The notes under the pieces were generated by a model. The model was not told the origin of the DNA and searched no databases. It worked only from the letters and a program-made list of their open reading frames with translations. A stretch of DNA of 15,382 bases from an uncultured Pseudomonadota bacterium. Its GTDB lineage: Bacteria > Pseudomonadota > Gammaproteobacteria > Burkholderiales > Casimicrobiaceae. The stretch is from assembly GCA_937958295.1 (NCBI GenBank), contig CALFEY010000419.1, positions 1-15,382 of the forward strand. Direction: 5' to 3'. Made by a program: the position numbers and the translations under genes. Positions within the stretch are counted from its first letter, which is position 1. Each line of letters opens with the position of its first letter. This document shows positions 1 to 6,487 of this stretch, piece after piece.

Positions 1-1
1 G

Positions 2-373
2 GCGCTGCGCTACTACGAGGAGGTGGGGCTGATCGCGCCCGCGGCGCGGCGCGGGCTGCGCCGGCAGTTCCCGGCGAGCGTGCTGCTGCAGCTGAAGCTC
101 GTGGCCATGGGCAAGCTCGCGGGCTTCTCGCTGGAGGAAATCGCCGGCATGTTCGGCCCCGACGGCGCACCCGATCTTCCGCGCGCGCGTTTGCGGGCAA
201 AGGCCGACGACATCGACCGCCAGTTGCGCGACCTCACGGTGTTGCGCGACACCTTGCGCCACGTGGCCGACTGCCGCGCGCCGTCGCACATGGAGTGCCC
301 CACGTTCCGGCGGTTGGTGGATGCGGCGGGGAAGCGCGCGGTGCATCGCTCGCGGAAGACGACGGCGAGATAG
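2..373 (+). CDS. MerR-family transcriptional regulator (5' end outside window)
   Basis: The frame is open from the window edge, so the start codon and the first part of the DNA-binding domain are missing; 123 residues remain. The first visible residues, ALRYYEEVGLI, are the classic end of the MerR winged helix-turn-helix (RYYE..GLI). Next come an arginine-rich segment, a FSLEEIAGMF helix and a long helix (LRAKADDIDRQLRDL) of the kind that forms the antiparallel dimer coiled coil. MerR proteins bind the spacer between -35 and -10 elements and untwist it on activation. The C-terminus carries two cysteines (ADC and MEC, about nine residues apart), reminiscent of metal- or redox-sensing members, but the effector cannot be named. 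The gene ends in TAG; a perfect GC dyad follows 17 bases later. The family call is firm and the ligand is unknown. Confidence 0.88.
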   Translation, partial: ALRYYEEVGLIAPAARRGLRRQFPASVLLQLKLVAMGKLAGFSLEEIAGMFGPDGAPDLPRARLRAKADDIDRQLRDLTVLRDTLRHVADCRAPSHMECPTFRRLVDAAGKRAVHRSRKTTAR

Positions 374-390
374 TCGTTGTCGGCGCGCGG

Positions 391-407
391 CGTCCCGGAC
401 TGGGACG
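391..407 (+). terminator. GC dyad after the MerR-type gene; terminator or operator
   Basis: CGTCCC and GGGACG flank a 5-base spacer, giving a perfect 6-bp GC stem 17 bases after the MerR-gene stop. No T-run follows, so intrinsic termination is uncertain. Because it lies between a MerR-type gene and the next gene, it could instead be a regulator-binding dyad. Confidence 0.3.
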
Positions 408-513
408 GCGCCGCCGTCGGGGCGTGGCGCTCACGCTGGGCAGGCGACGAAAGGCGCCCTTGGCGGTATCGCCATCCGCCCCCGATGCGCTAGGCTTCGC
501 CGTCGCATCTTGG

Positions 514-521
514 GGAGAAGG
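514..521 (+). promoter_or_regulatory. Ribosome binding site that decides the protease start
   Basis: GGAGAAGG lies just upstream of the GTG at 525, with six bases between GGAGA and the GTG. No other in-frame start candidate nearby has a comparable purine run. The next in-frame GTG, at 570, has only GGGG at poor spacing. Confidence 0.6.
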
Positions 522-524
522 GTC

Positions 525-2804
525 GTGCACCGCAGCCGTAATGTCGTTCGCGCAGGTCAAATTCGGGGCGTGATCCATCGCCTCGTGCTCCTTGCGTCGC
601 TGTGGCCGATGCTCCTCACGGCCGAACCCGTGGCCATGGACGCCCGCAGCCCGATGGCGCAAGCCGCCGCCGCCCGGCCGGCCACGGTCTCGCGCATCGT
701 CATCGGCCTGGTCCCCGCGGTGCAGCCACTGGCCGGCGAGGCCATCGACGCCGCGCTGCGTGATCGCCTCCAGGCCGCCGTAGGGCAACCGCTCGTGGTC
801 GGCCGGGCCACCCGTTACGGCGACCAGGTCGTCACGCTGTCCACCCCGGTGTCCGTGAAAGAGGCCAAGCGCATCGTGGGCGTGTTGCGGATGCAGCCGG
901 ACGTCCTCCGCGCCGAGCTCGACCGCAGAGAATCACCTCGGAACATGGCGCGAAGCCAGCCCGCTGCGGAGGACTCGAAGCCCGTCATCAAGCAGTTCAT
1001 CGTCACCTTCGAAGACCCTACCACCCGCGACCTTGCGGCCGCCAACGGACGCTCGGGCCCCGAATGGGACGCCCTCCTCACCACGGGCGCAGGCGTCTCG
1101 ATGCACGTGGTGCGCCCCACCATCGGCGGCGCGTGGATCGTCGAGACGCTGTCGGCCGTCACCCGTGAGAGGGCCGACGCCATCGCGGCGCAACTCGCTG
1201 CCACACCGGGCGTGCGCAACGCGCGGCCGAACCGGCCGGTGAAGACGTCGGCCTACCACCCCAACGACACGTACTACCAGGACGGCTACCAGCCCAACCT
1301 GGCCGATCCGGAGACCACGGAGTTCTACGGCATCGACGCGGTGAGCGCGTGGGACATCACCGTGGGCAACGACATGGTGATCGCCGTGATCGACACGGGC
1401 GTGCGTCCGCATCCGGAGCTGTATCTGCGCCTGCTCGACGGCTACAACTTCATCTCGTCGCCCGACACGCCGCAGGACGGCACGGGCCGCGCGCCCGACG
1501 GCAACGACTTGGGCGACTGGAGTGCGCCGGGCGACTGCGGCAGCGGGCGCGACGGCGACGACAGCTCATGGCACGGCACGCACGTGGCCGGGATCATCGC
1601 GGCCGATAGCGACAACGACGAGGGCATCGCGGGCATCAACTGGCGCGCGCGGATCCTGCCGATCAAGGTGCTCGGCTCCTGCGGCGGCACGGACGTGGAC
1701 ATCCTCGAAGGCATGCAGTGGGCGGCGGGATTGCCGGTGCCGGGCGTGCCGTCCAACCTCAACCCCGCCAAGGTGATCAACATGAGCCTCGGCGGCAAGG
1801 GTGCCTGCGACGAGATCTACCAGGCCGCCATCGATGCCGTCATCGCCCGCGGCGTGTTCGTGGCGGTGGCGGCGGGCAACGAGAGCGACGACATCGAAGG
1901 CTACTCACCGGCGGGTTGCTACGGCGTGAGCACGGTGGCTGCCACCGATCCTTACGGTTTCCTCGCCACCTACAGCAACTACAGCGTGTACGTGGACATC
2001 GCAGCACCCGGCGGCGACCAGTCGCGCTACGGCGACGACTGGGGCATCTGGTCCACGGCCAACAGCGGCACGAAGGGCCCCGAGTTCGCCAACTACATCG
2101 CCTACAACGGCACGAGCCAGGCCACGCCGCACGTGGCGGGCGTGGCCTCGCTGATGCTCGCGGTCAATCCCACCCTCACGCCGGCGCAGATCAAGTCGAT
2201 CATGGCCGACACGTCGTCCTACTTCGCGCCCACGTCGATCTGCAGCACCACCGGGGAGTGTGGCGCCGGCATCGTCAATGCGTACTACGCCGTCAAGGAG
2301 TCGTTGCGGCAACTGGCCATCCAGAGCTCGTCGGTGATCGAGTTCTACAACGTTGCGCTCGATCACTACTTCGTCACGGCGTCCCCGATCGAGATCGCGG
2401 CGCTGGACAGCGGCCAGTTCAAGGGCTGGCGACGCACCGGGTTTTCATTCAATGCCTACACGCGTCCGGTGCCCGGCGTGAGCCCGGTCTGCCGCTTCTA
2501 CGTGCCGCCGCAATACGGCGATTCGCACTTCTATTCGGCCTCGCCCGCGGAATGCGCGGCCGTGCGCGCGCAGTTTCCTCAGCTCTCGTACGAAGCGCCC
2601 GACGTCTTCTACGTGGGCCTGCCTGACGCCGTGACCGGCTTCTGCCCGAATGACGGCACCCCCGTGTATCGCCTCTGGAATCGGCGCGCGGACACGAACC
2701 ACCGCTACACCACGAGCATATTGCTGCGCAATCAGATGCTCGCCCGGGGCTACGTGGCGGAAGGCTACGGGCCGAACGCCGTGGCGATGTGCTCGGTGCA
2801 TTGA
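525..2804 (+). CDS. Secreted S8 (subtilisin-like) serine protease with C-terminal DUF5648-like domain
   Basis: This predicted extracellular endopeptidase has 759 residues from the GTG chosen for its strong Shine-Dalgarno. The frame is open further upstream, but that stretch overlaps the MerR-type gene and looks non-coding. An arginine-bearing n-region and the hydrophobic stretch LVLLASLWPMLL form a signal peptide (about 1-38). Two prodomain-like segments follow, at about 55-135 and 155-240; the second (KQFIVTF through PGVRNARPN) resembles inhibitor I9 propeptides. The S8 catalytic domain (about 270-570) has Asp290 in AVIDTG, His350 in HGTHVAG, oxyanion Asn452 in AAGN and Ser531 in GTSQATPHVAG, so the triad is complete. 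Cysteine pairs in the domain suggest an oxidised, exported protein. Residues about 604-759 form a DUF5648-like beta domain (EFYNVALDHYF, SHFYSASPAEC, VYRLWN, HRYTT, GYGP), likely for surface or substrate binding. Substrate is unknown. Confidence 0.93.
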   Translation: MHRSRNVVRAGQIRGVIHRLVLLASLWPMLLTAEPVAMDARSPMAQAAAARPATVSRIVIGLVPAVQPLAGEAIDAALRDRLQAAVGQPLVVGRATRYGDQVVTLSTPVSVKEAKRIVGVLRMQPDVLRAELDRRESPRNMARSQPAAEDSKPVIKQFIVTFEDPTTRDLAAANGRSGPEWDALLTTGAGVSMHVVRPTIGGAWIVETLSAVTRERADAIAAQLAATPGVRNARPNRPVKTSAYHPNDTYYQDGYQPNLADPETTEFYGIDAVSAWDITVGNDMVIAVIDTGVRPHPELYLRLLDGYNFISSPDTPQDGTGRAPDGNDLGDWSAPGDCGSGRDGDDSSWHGTHVAGIIAADSDNDEGIAGINWRARILPIKVLGSCGGTDVDILEGMQWAAGLPVPGVPSNLNPAKVINMSLGGKGACDEIYQAAIDAVIARGVFVAVAAGNESDDIEGYSPAGCYGVSTVAATDPYGFLATYSNYSVYVDIAAPGGDQSRYGDDWGIWSTANSGTKGPEFANYIAYNGTSQATPHVAGVASLMLAVNPTLTPAQIKSIMADTSSYFAPTSICSTTGECGAGIVNAYYAVKESLRQLAIQSSSVIEFYNVALDHYFVTASPIEIAALDSGQFKGWRRTGFSFNAYTRPVPGVSPVCRFYVPPQYGDSHFYSASPAECAAVRAQFPQLSYEAPDVFYVGLPDAVTGFCPNDGTPVYRLWNRRADTNHRYTTSILLRNQMLARGYVAEGYGPNAVAMCSVH

Positions 2805-2819
2805 CGCCGTCGCCTCTGA

Positions 2820-2987
2820 AGGCGCGCCCATCACCACAAGGTCCGGCCCGTCGCCTTCGGCGGGCCGGCCCTGGGCCACCATCGCATCACGAGCCGCGCC
2901 ATCGGTCGTGTAGCGGTGGGTGGCGTCCGGTCGATTGCCGAAGACGCGATAGACCGGCATCGCCCCCGGAGGTAAGAGGGCGGGATG
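2820..2987 (-). pseudogene. Remnant of a DUF5648-like domain, opposite strand to the protease
   Basis: On the minus strand a translation of about 56 codons matches the end of the neighbouring protease's own C-terminal domain. PPGAMPVYRVFGNRPDATHR corresponds to DGTPVYRLWNRRADTNHR, both continue with HRYTT, and AQGRPAEGDGPDLVVM corresponds to ARGYVAEGYGPNAVAM. Nothing upstream on that strand supplies the rest of such a domain, because the 3016-3423 gene begins there. No start codon or domain beginning is present, and the final cysteine of the protease copy is glycine here. It is therefore best read as the decayed 3' end of a gene that once converged on the protease, or an old inverted partial duplication. 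Homology was read by eye. Confidence 0.65.
2843..2868 (+). terminator. Strong GC hairpin downstream of the protease gene
   Basis: CCGGCCCG and CGGGCCGG form a perfect 8-bp stem around a 10-base loop, beginning 38 bases after the protease stop codon. There is no T-tract on either side, so it may be a Rho-type or bidirectional stop or simply protect the mRNA 3' end. It lies inside the decayed domain remnant. Confidence 0.5.
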
Positions 2988-3015
2988 GCGGTCCCGACCC
3001 TCGTCGGGCATCACC

Positions 3016-3423
3016 CTAGCGCGACGACTTCTGCTGCAGTGACTGCTCGAGTTGCTGCTGTCCTTGCTTCGTCTTGAGGTCAGCGTTCTGCTTCGGCAGC
3101 TCCTTGGACGCGGCCACGTTCGCCTTCTGCTGCTTGGCGGTGGCTGCCTGGCCGGCGTCGTTGTTAGGATTGACGCCGGACGCATTGGCACCTTTGATCG
3201 CCGCATTCTTGTCGGCCGTGGACATCTTGGCCGTCTCCTTGGAAACCGCGGTGTTCTTGGCCTGCTCGGCCGCGGTCTTCTGCGCGCTCGTGGAGCTTCC
3301 AGAGCCCCCCTGCGTGGCGCTCTGGACATCTTTCTGCCTTTCCTGCGCCGTAGGGGCCGCCGTCTGAGCGGACACGAGGGAGACGCCGGCGCTGGCGATC
3401 AATGCGATGAGGAGCTTGTTCAT
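3016..3423 (-). CDS. Small secreted Ala/Lys/Gln-rich protein of unknown function
   Basis: The product has 135 residues. The start is the ATG at 3423, preceded by AAAGGA seven bases upstream; an earlier in-frame ATG at 3480 would place extra residues before the obvious signal peptide MNKLLIALIASAGVSLVSA. The mature protein has almost no hydrophobic or aromatic residues and is dominated by Ala, Lys, Gln, Ser, Thr and Asn. Examples are TAAEQAKNTAVSKE, ATAKQQKANVAASKE and a C-terminal QGQQQLEQSLQQK stretch, which suggest an extended helical or disordered periplasmic polypeptide. It contains no cysteine and no recognisable enzymatic motif. It lies after the FUSC gene with its own 87-base leader and a hairpin between them, so it is probably transcribed separately. 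I do not recognise a family. The composition loosely resembles TolA-type linkers, which is not evidence of function. Confidence 0.82.
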   Translation of the reverse strand: MNKLLIALIASAGVSLVSAQTAAPTAQERQKDVQSATQGGSGSSTSAQKTAAEQAKNTAVSKETAKMSTADKNAAIKGANASGVNPNNDAGQAATAKQQKANVAASKELPKQNADLKTKQGQQQLEQSLQQKSSR

Positions 3424-3490
3424 TGAATTTTCCTTTCGATCGAGATTGAAGAATCGGCATATTGCTGCCGTAGAGTCCATGCCACGGGTT

Positions 3491-3518
3491 CCATGTGGAT
3501 ACGCGACGCGTCACGTGG
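3491..3518 (-). terminator. Hairpin overlapping the FUSC stop codon
   Basis: CCATGTG and CACGTGG pair over 7 bp with one G-T wobble around a 14-base loop that itself contains an ACG/CGT pairing. The structure overlaps the stop codon of the FUSC gene, so it could end that transcript ahead of the 3016-3423 gene. No T-tract follows. Confidence 0.35.
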
Positions 3519-4026
3519 TCGCGCCCTGTGGAGGAAGTGGCCACACCTTGGACAAGGCCCACGCCACGGCGATGCCTACCACGCAGCCGAACAGCACCTC
3601 CGCGACACGGTGGAGGCCTTGTTCCATCGCCGTCAACTTCGCGTGATGCTGGAGCCCGCCGGCGATGACGATGGCGGCGGTGATCGGGGCCTGCCGCCAC
3701 ATCGCCGGAACGCGGACGAAGTACGATGAGAGGATGACCGTAACCGCCATGGCGAACGGGAGCTGCCACTCGGTGCGCCCAAGCCAGACGAACACCAGGC
3801 CCACGACGCAGCCGAGCAGCGTGTTGAGGATGCGGCCGCGCAACGTCGACAACGCCTGCTTGACCTGGGGATCGCTCGTGGCGACCATCGAGCTGATCGC
3901 CCAGATCGGATTCGCGTCGCCCACTTCCTTGACGAGGATCCACAGCACCGTCGTGGCAATGAAGATGCTCACGGCGTAGTGGATCCCCCGCATGCCGTCG
4001 CTCAGGAATCGCGACGCGGCGTTCAT
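3511..4026 (-). CDS. Short FUSC-family (fusaric acid resistance-like) inner-membrane protein
   Basis: This 171-residue polytopic membrane protein resembles the membrane half of FUSC/aromatic acid exporter proteins. About five to six hydrophobic segments lie near residues 16-33, 40-50, 66-82, 88-104, 112-124 and 142-160. The family-typical stretch SSMVATSDPQVKQALSTLRG (45-64) between the first two segments, followed by GRILNTLLGCVVGL, supports the assignment. Many FUSC proteins run to 340-700 residues with cytosolic domains; this one holds a single membrane unit, so it probably works as an oligomer. FUSC members are linked to efflux of weak aromatic acids, but the substrate here is not known. 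Its ATG overlaps the channel-like gene's TGA by 4 bases, implying translational coupling. Confidence 0.82.
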   Translation of the reverse strand: MNAASRFLSDGMRGIHYAVSIFIATTVLWILVKEVGDANPIWAISSMVATSDPQVKQALSTLRGRILNTLLGCVVGLVFVWLGRTEWQLPFAMAVTVILSSYFVRVPAMWRQAPITAAIVIAGGLQHHAKLTAMEQGLHRVAEVLFGCVVGIAVAWALSKVWPLPPQGATT

Positions 4027-4484
4027 GCCGACCTTTCCGTTCCGGCGACTCGCCGCTGCGCGCGCCGCTTGTGGATCAGCGACAGTTGCGTGCTCTGGAA
4101 TTCCTGCGCCAGCGTGAGCAGCACGCCGGTGGACCAGGCAAAGGTCATCAGCCCGGCGATCGGGAGCATCCCCTCGAGCAGTCGCCAGCGTGTCGGCAGG
4201 CTCAAGGTGCTACCCACGGTCGTGTACTGCATCAGCGCGAAGTAGTACGCCGAGCTGGCCGTTGCCATCGCGCCCTCCCAGAGAAAGAACAGCGCCCACA
4301 CGATCAGCTCGAGGAGATGGATCAGGACGATCATCCAGCTGGCGAGCACGAGCACGGCGCCGCCCCGGAAGAACGATGCGGGGTCCTGCCCGTTCCCCTT
4401 GGCGAGGTGACAAGCGAAGAGCGTGGCGATCATCCCGCAGCCATGGATCGCCATCGTGATCGCCACCAGCGAGATGCCCCACAT
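4023..4484 (-). CDS. Ion-channel-like (Ion_trans_2-type) membrane protein with degenerate selectivity filter
   Basis: This is a 153-residue membrane protein. The start is the ATG at 4484, preceded by GAGGAG, though only three bases away; a GTG at 4514 would add ten residues but lacks a Shine-Dalgarno. Hydrophobic segments lie near residues 3-26, 42-69 and 105-126. A pore-loop-like region (YYFALMQYTTVGSTLSLP, about 80-97) precedes RWRLLEGMLPIAGLMTFAWS, a pattern I associate with small bacterial two-TM channel proteins. In those the loop normally reads TT(V/L)GYGD; here it is TTVGST, so the Tyr-Gly-Asp of a potassium filter is missing. It may be a non-potassium channel, a regulatory subunit or a diverged copy. 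It lies 43 bases after the CYTH-like gene and overlaps the FUSC gene start. Confidence 0.75.
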   Translation of the reverse strand: MWGISLVAITMAIHGCGMIATLFACHLAKGNGQDPASFFRGGAVLVLASWMIVLIHLLELIVWALFFLWEGAMATASSAYYFALMQYTTVGSTLSLPTRWRLLEGMLPIAGLMTFAWSTGVLLTLAQEFQSTQLSLIHKRRAQRRVAGTERSA

Positions 4485-4527
4485 AATCTCCTCGAGCGAC
4501 GCGACGTAGCTCACGATCGGAAGAGGC

Positions 4528-5454
4528 CTACTCGTGCGACTGCGGCGGATTTCCGTTCAGGCGATAAACCATGCCCGTCTTGGTGGCGCCAAGATAGATC
4601 CAGGCGGCGCCGATCTGCTGCAGACGCACGAAGAACTTCGCGCACCGCTCTCGCGCCTTGTCGTGCACCTCGTTCCTGCGCTTGAACTTGACCTGGAAAG
4701 CGAACTCGCCGATGAGGGGCAGGTGCTCGCCGCGCGTGCGCCAGAGCGCGACGTTGGCGTCGGCGGTGACCCCCTTTCCGAAGTCGAGGGTGCCGAGATC
4801 CTGCAGCACCTCCTCGACGATCGTCTGGTTGACCAGCGACACGCGCTCGCCCTTCGCCTGCTTGAGCGCTTTCAACGCGGGAAAAACGTCGCCGAGTCGC
4901 TCGACCGCGAGACGGTCTCCTCCGGGGGCGTGGCTCAACGGAAACTGCACGTTGTGCGAGAAGAGGAGACGGTATCCGCCCACGCGGTCCTTCAGGGGCA
5001 GCGCCTCCGCCTTGAACTTGAGGCGGAAATCGCCGGGAAGATTGGGGCGCACGTCGACCTCGGCCGCGGCCTGCTGGTCCGGATGGCGGAACTTGAACAC
5101 GATCTCGGGCTCGTCGGCCGGGAAGCCGTCCTCGAAGCGCACGCGCCGCCGCAGGATGAAGGCGTTGTTGTAAAGGCGGAAGTCCCCGGTATCGAGGAAC
5201 ATGACCTCGCGGATGGCCGGCCGTGCGCCCACCGCGGCGGCGGTATCGAACTTCACGCCGCACTCCTCGGCGGCGCGGGCCACGAGCTTCGCGTATTTGC
5301 GAAATCCCTTGGCCGAGGTGAACTCGTCCGTCTTGAGAATCAGCTTGCACTCGAGATACTGGATGTCGTCGAGCGGGCTCCCATCGACGTACTGGCCGGC
5401 CCGGAGGTCGGCCACCCGCGTCGTACGCGGATCGGGCATCTTGGTCTTGGTCAT
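4528..5454 (-). CDS. CYTH-like (triphosphate tunnel-type) protein, function unproven
   Basis: The product has 308 residues; AGGGAG five bases before the ATG at 5454 fixes the start. There is no signal peptide or membrane segment, so it should be cytosolic. Alternating charged beta strands typical of tunnel folds are visible: QYLECKLIL (32-40), FILRRRVRF (99-107), EIVFKFRH (117-124), FRLKFKAE (143-150) and EFAFQVKFKRR (250-260). The segment VMFLDTGDFRLYNNAFILRR (84-103) resembles the CYTH/VTC pattern YYDTPD..L...G..LR.R. CYTH enzymes hydrolyse or cyclise triphosphate compounds, including inorganic triphosphate and ATP. The canonical N-terminal ExExK is not clean here (LECKL), so activity is doubtful. 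I treat the fold as a reasoned guess. It sits between the DUF2092 and channel-like genes with short gaps (41 and 43 bases), consistent with one operon. Confidence 0.72.
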   Translation of the reverse strand: MTKTKMPDPRTTRVADLRAGQYVDGSPLDDIQYLECKLILKTDEFTSAKGFRKYAKLVARAAEECGVKFDTAAAVGARPAIREVMFLDTGDFRLYNNAFILRRRVRFEDGFPADEPEIVFKFRHPDQQAAAEVDVRPNLPGDFRLKFKAEALPLKDRVGGYRLLFSHNVQFPLSHAPGGDRLAVERLGDVFPALKALKQAKGERVSLVNQTIVEEVLQDLGTLDFGKGVTADANVALWRTRGEHLPLIGEFAFQVKFKRRNEVHDKARERCAKFFVRLQQIGAAWIYLGATKTGMVYRLNGNPPQSHE

Positions 5455-5495
5455 CTCGACTCCCTACCTTTGGCTTCGATGGGCTTGCGCGCCGC

Positions 5496-6395
5496 TCAGG
5501 GCGCGGGCACCCCTGTGTAGAACATGCCGTTGGCGCCGTACGACGGCTTGAACCACGCGCTTCCGGCGATGAAGTACGCCGCGCCGTTCTCGTTGACGGA
5601 GATGGTTTCGGGAGGCGGTGCCGGATAGATCGCGCCGACCGCGTACGTCGCAGAGACGGCGACCGGCGGCGGCGTGAACGCCGCCGCGGGCAGCGTGGTG
5701 TCCACGTTCCGGTCCTCGAGCACCATCTCGTGCTGAACCTTCTGACGATCGCCGAGGTGGACCGCGCGCATCGTGCGGGGCAGGCGATCCTGCGCGCCCA
5801 CCCAGCGCTCTATGAGCACGTCGTCGTTGCCGAAGACCAGGATGTCGGTGGTGGTGCCGCCGACCGTCGTGGCTTGGCCCACGTAGAACGCGACGCGCAG
5901 GCCGTCGGCGATCGCCTTGCAGGGATCGGCCACGACGAGGTCGGTGAAGGGGGGGTAGATGCTCGCGGTCTTGAATCCCTGCAGGAGCGCCGCGTCGATG
6001 GTGGCCGGCGCCGGCATCGTGGCGATCAGATTGGTGGCGGGGGCATAGGCCGCCAGCAACTTGCCGTTGTAGGGAAGGTCGGTGGCCGCACCATCCCCTG
6101 GGCTCGTGACGCGCAGCTTGTCAGGACGCTGCAGGACGACGTCGTAGCGACTGGTGCACGCGAGGACGGGACCGAGCCGGCTCGGACTCTTTTCGCTCAC
6201 CGTGGCCTTGAATGCGAGGGTCTTCGCGGCCGCGAGGCGATCGCTCGTGCCCTTGAGTATCGCCGGGGCCTTGGGCTCGATCTCGATGGCGGGCCCGGCC
6301 ACGGCCGGCGCCTGTGCGAGCGCGCTCGAGGTCGTGCCGGCGGCGAGCGTGGCCAGCGCGCCGGCCGCCATCCACCTACGCATCTTTCTGGTCAC
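5496..6395 (-). CDS. DUF2092-family exported protein
   Basis: The product has 299 residues. The GTG at 6395 is supported by AAAGGAG seven bases upstream and directly precedes a good signal peptide, MTRKMRRWMAAGALATLAAG with a likely cleavage after ALA (about 27). The mature part follows the DUF2092 plan: a helix with DRLAAAKTLAFKATV (52-66), then YDVVLQRPDKLRV (84-96), then PYNGKLLAAYAPATNLIATM (108-127). TIDAAL, VAFYVGQATTVGGTTTDILVF, ERWVGAQDRLPRTM and TLPAAAFTPP follow. Two cysteines, C80 and C159, could form a periplasmic disulfide. The biochemical role of DUF2092 is not established; the fold recalls lipoprotein-carrier proteins such as LolA/LolB, which is inference. The C-terminal tail (YFIAGSAWFKPSYGANGMFY) is rich in aromatics. 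It sits between the 4-TM A and CYTH-like genes. Confidence 0.85.
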   Translation of the reverse strand: MTRKMRRWMAAGALATLAAGTTSSALAQAPAVAGPAIEIEPKAPAILKGTSDRLAAAKTLAFKATVSEKSPSRLGPVLACTSRYDVVLQRPDKLRVTSPGDGAATDLPYNGKLLAAYAPATNLIATMPAPATIDAALLQGFKTASIYPPFTDLVVADPCKAIADGLRVAFYVGQATTVGGTTTDILVFGNDDVLIERWVGAQDRLPRTMRAVHLGDRQKVQHEMVLEDRNVDTTLPAAAFTPPPVAVSATYAVGAIYPAPPPETISVNENGAAYFIAGSAWFKPSYGANGMFYTGVPAP

Positions 6396-6461
6396 GCTGC
6401 ATCTCCTTTCGCAACATTCGCCCCGTACGCATGGCCGAGCCGCGGTCGCGTGCTCATGGAT

Positions 6462-6487
6462 CCGAGCATCCGCCCGGGATCACTCGG
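6462..6487 (-). terminator. Two-part hairpin overlapping the stop of 4-TM protein A
   Basis: CCGAG and CTCGG form an outer stem and ATCC and GGAT an inner stem around GCCCG. The structure spans the stop codon of the 6480-7007 gene. There is no T-tract. It may separate the CMD/4-TM A unit from the DUF2092 gene downstream. Confidence 0.35.

Noticed and set aside
321..524. N-terminal extension of the protease to 321
   Set aside because: It overlaps the MerR-type gene, reads as arginine-rich noise and would bury the signal peptide. GGAGAAGG before the GTG at 525 is a better start.
1718..2626. 302-codon plus-strand frame inside the protease
   Set aside because: It overlaps the S8 domain, whose His, Asn and Ser motifs are in the other frame; the alternative reads as Arg/Gly/His-rich noise.
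4534..5520. 328-codon plus-strand open frame
   Set aside because: It is antisense to the CYTH-like gene, which has a good ribosome binding site and strand-like sequence structure. The plus reading has no signal, domain or ribosome binding site.
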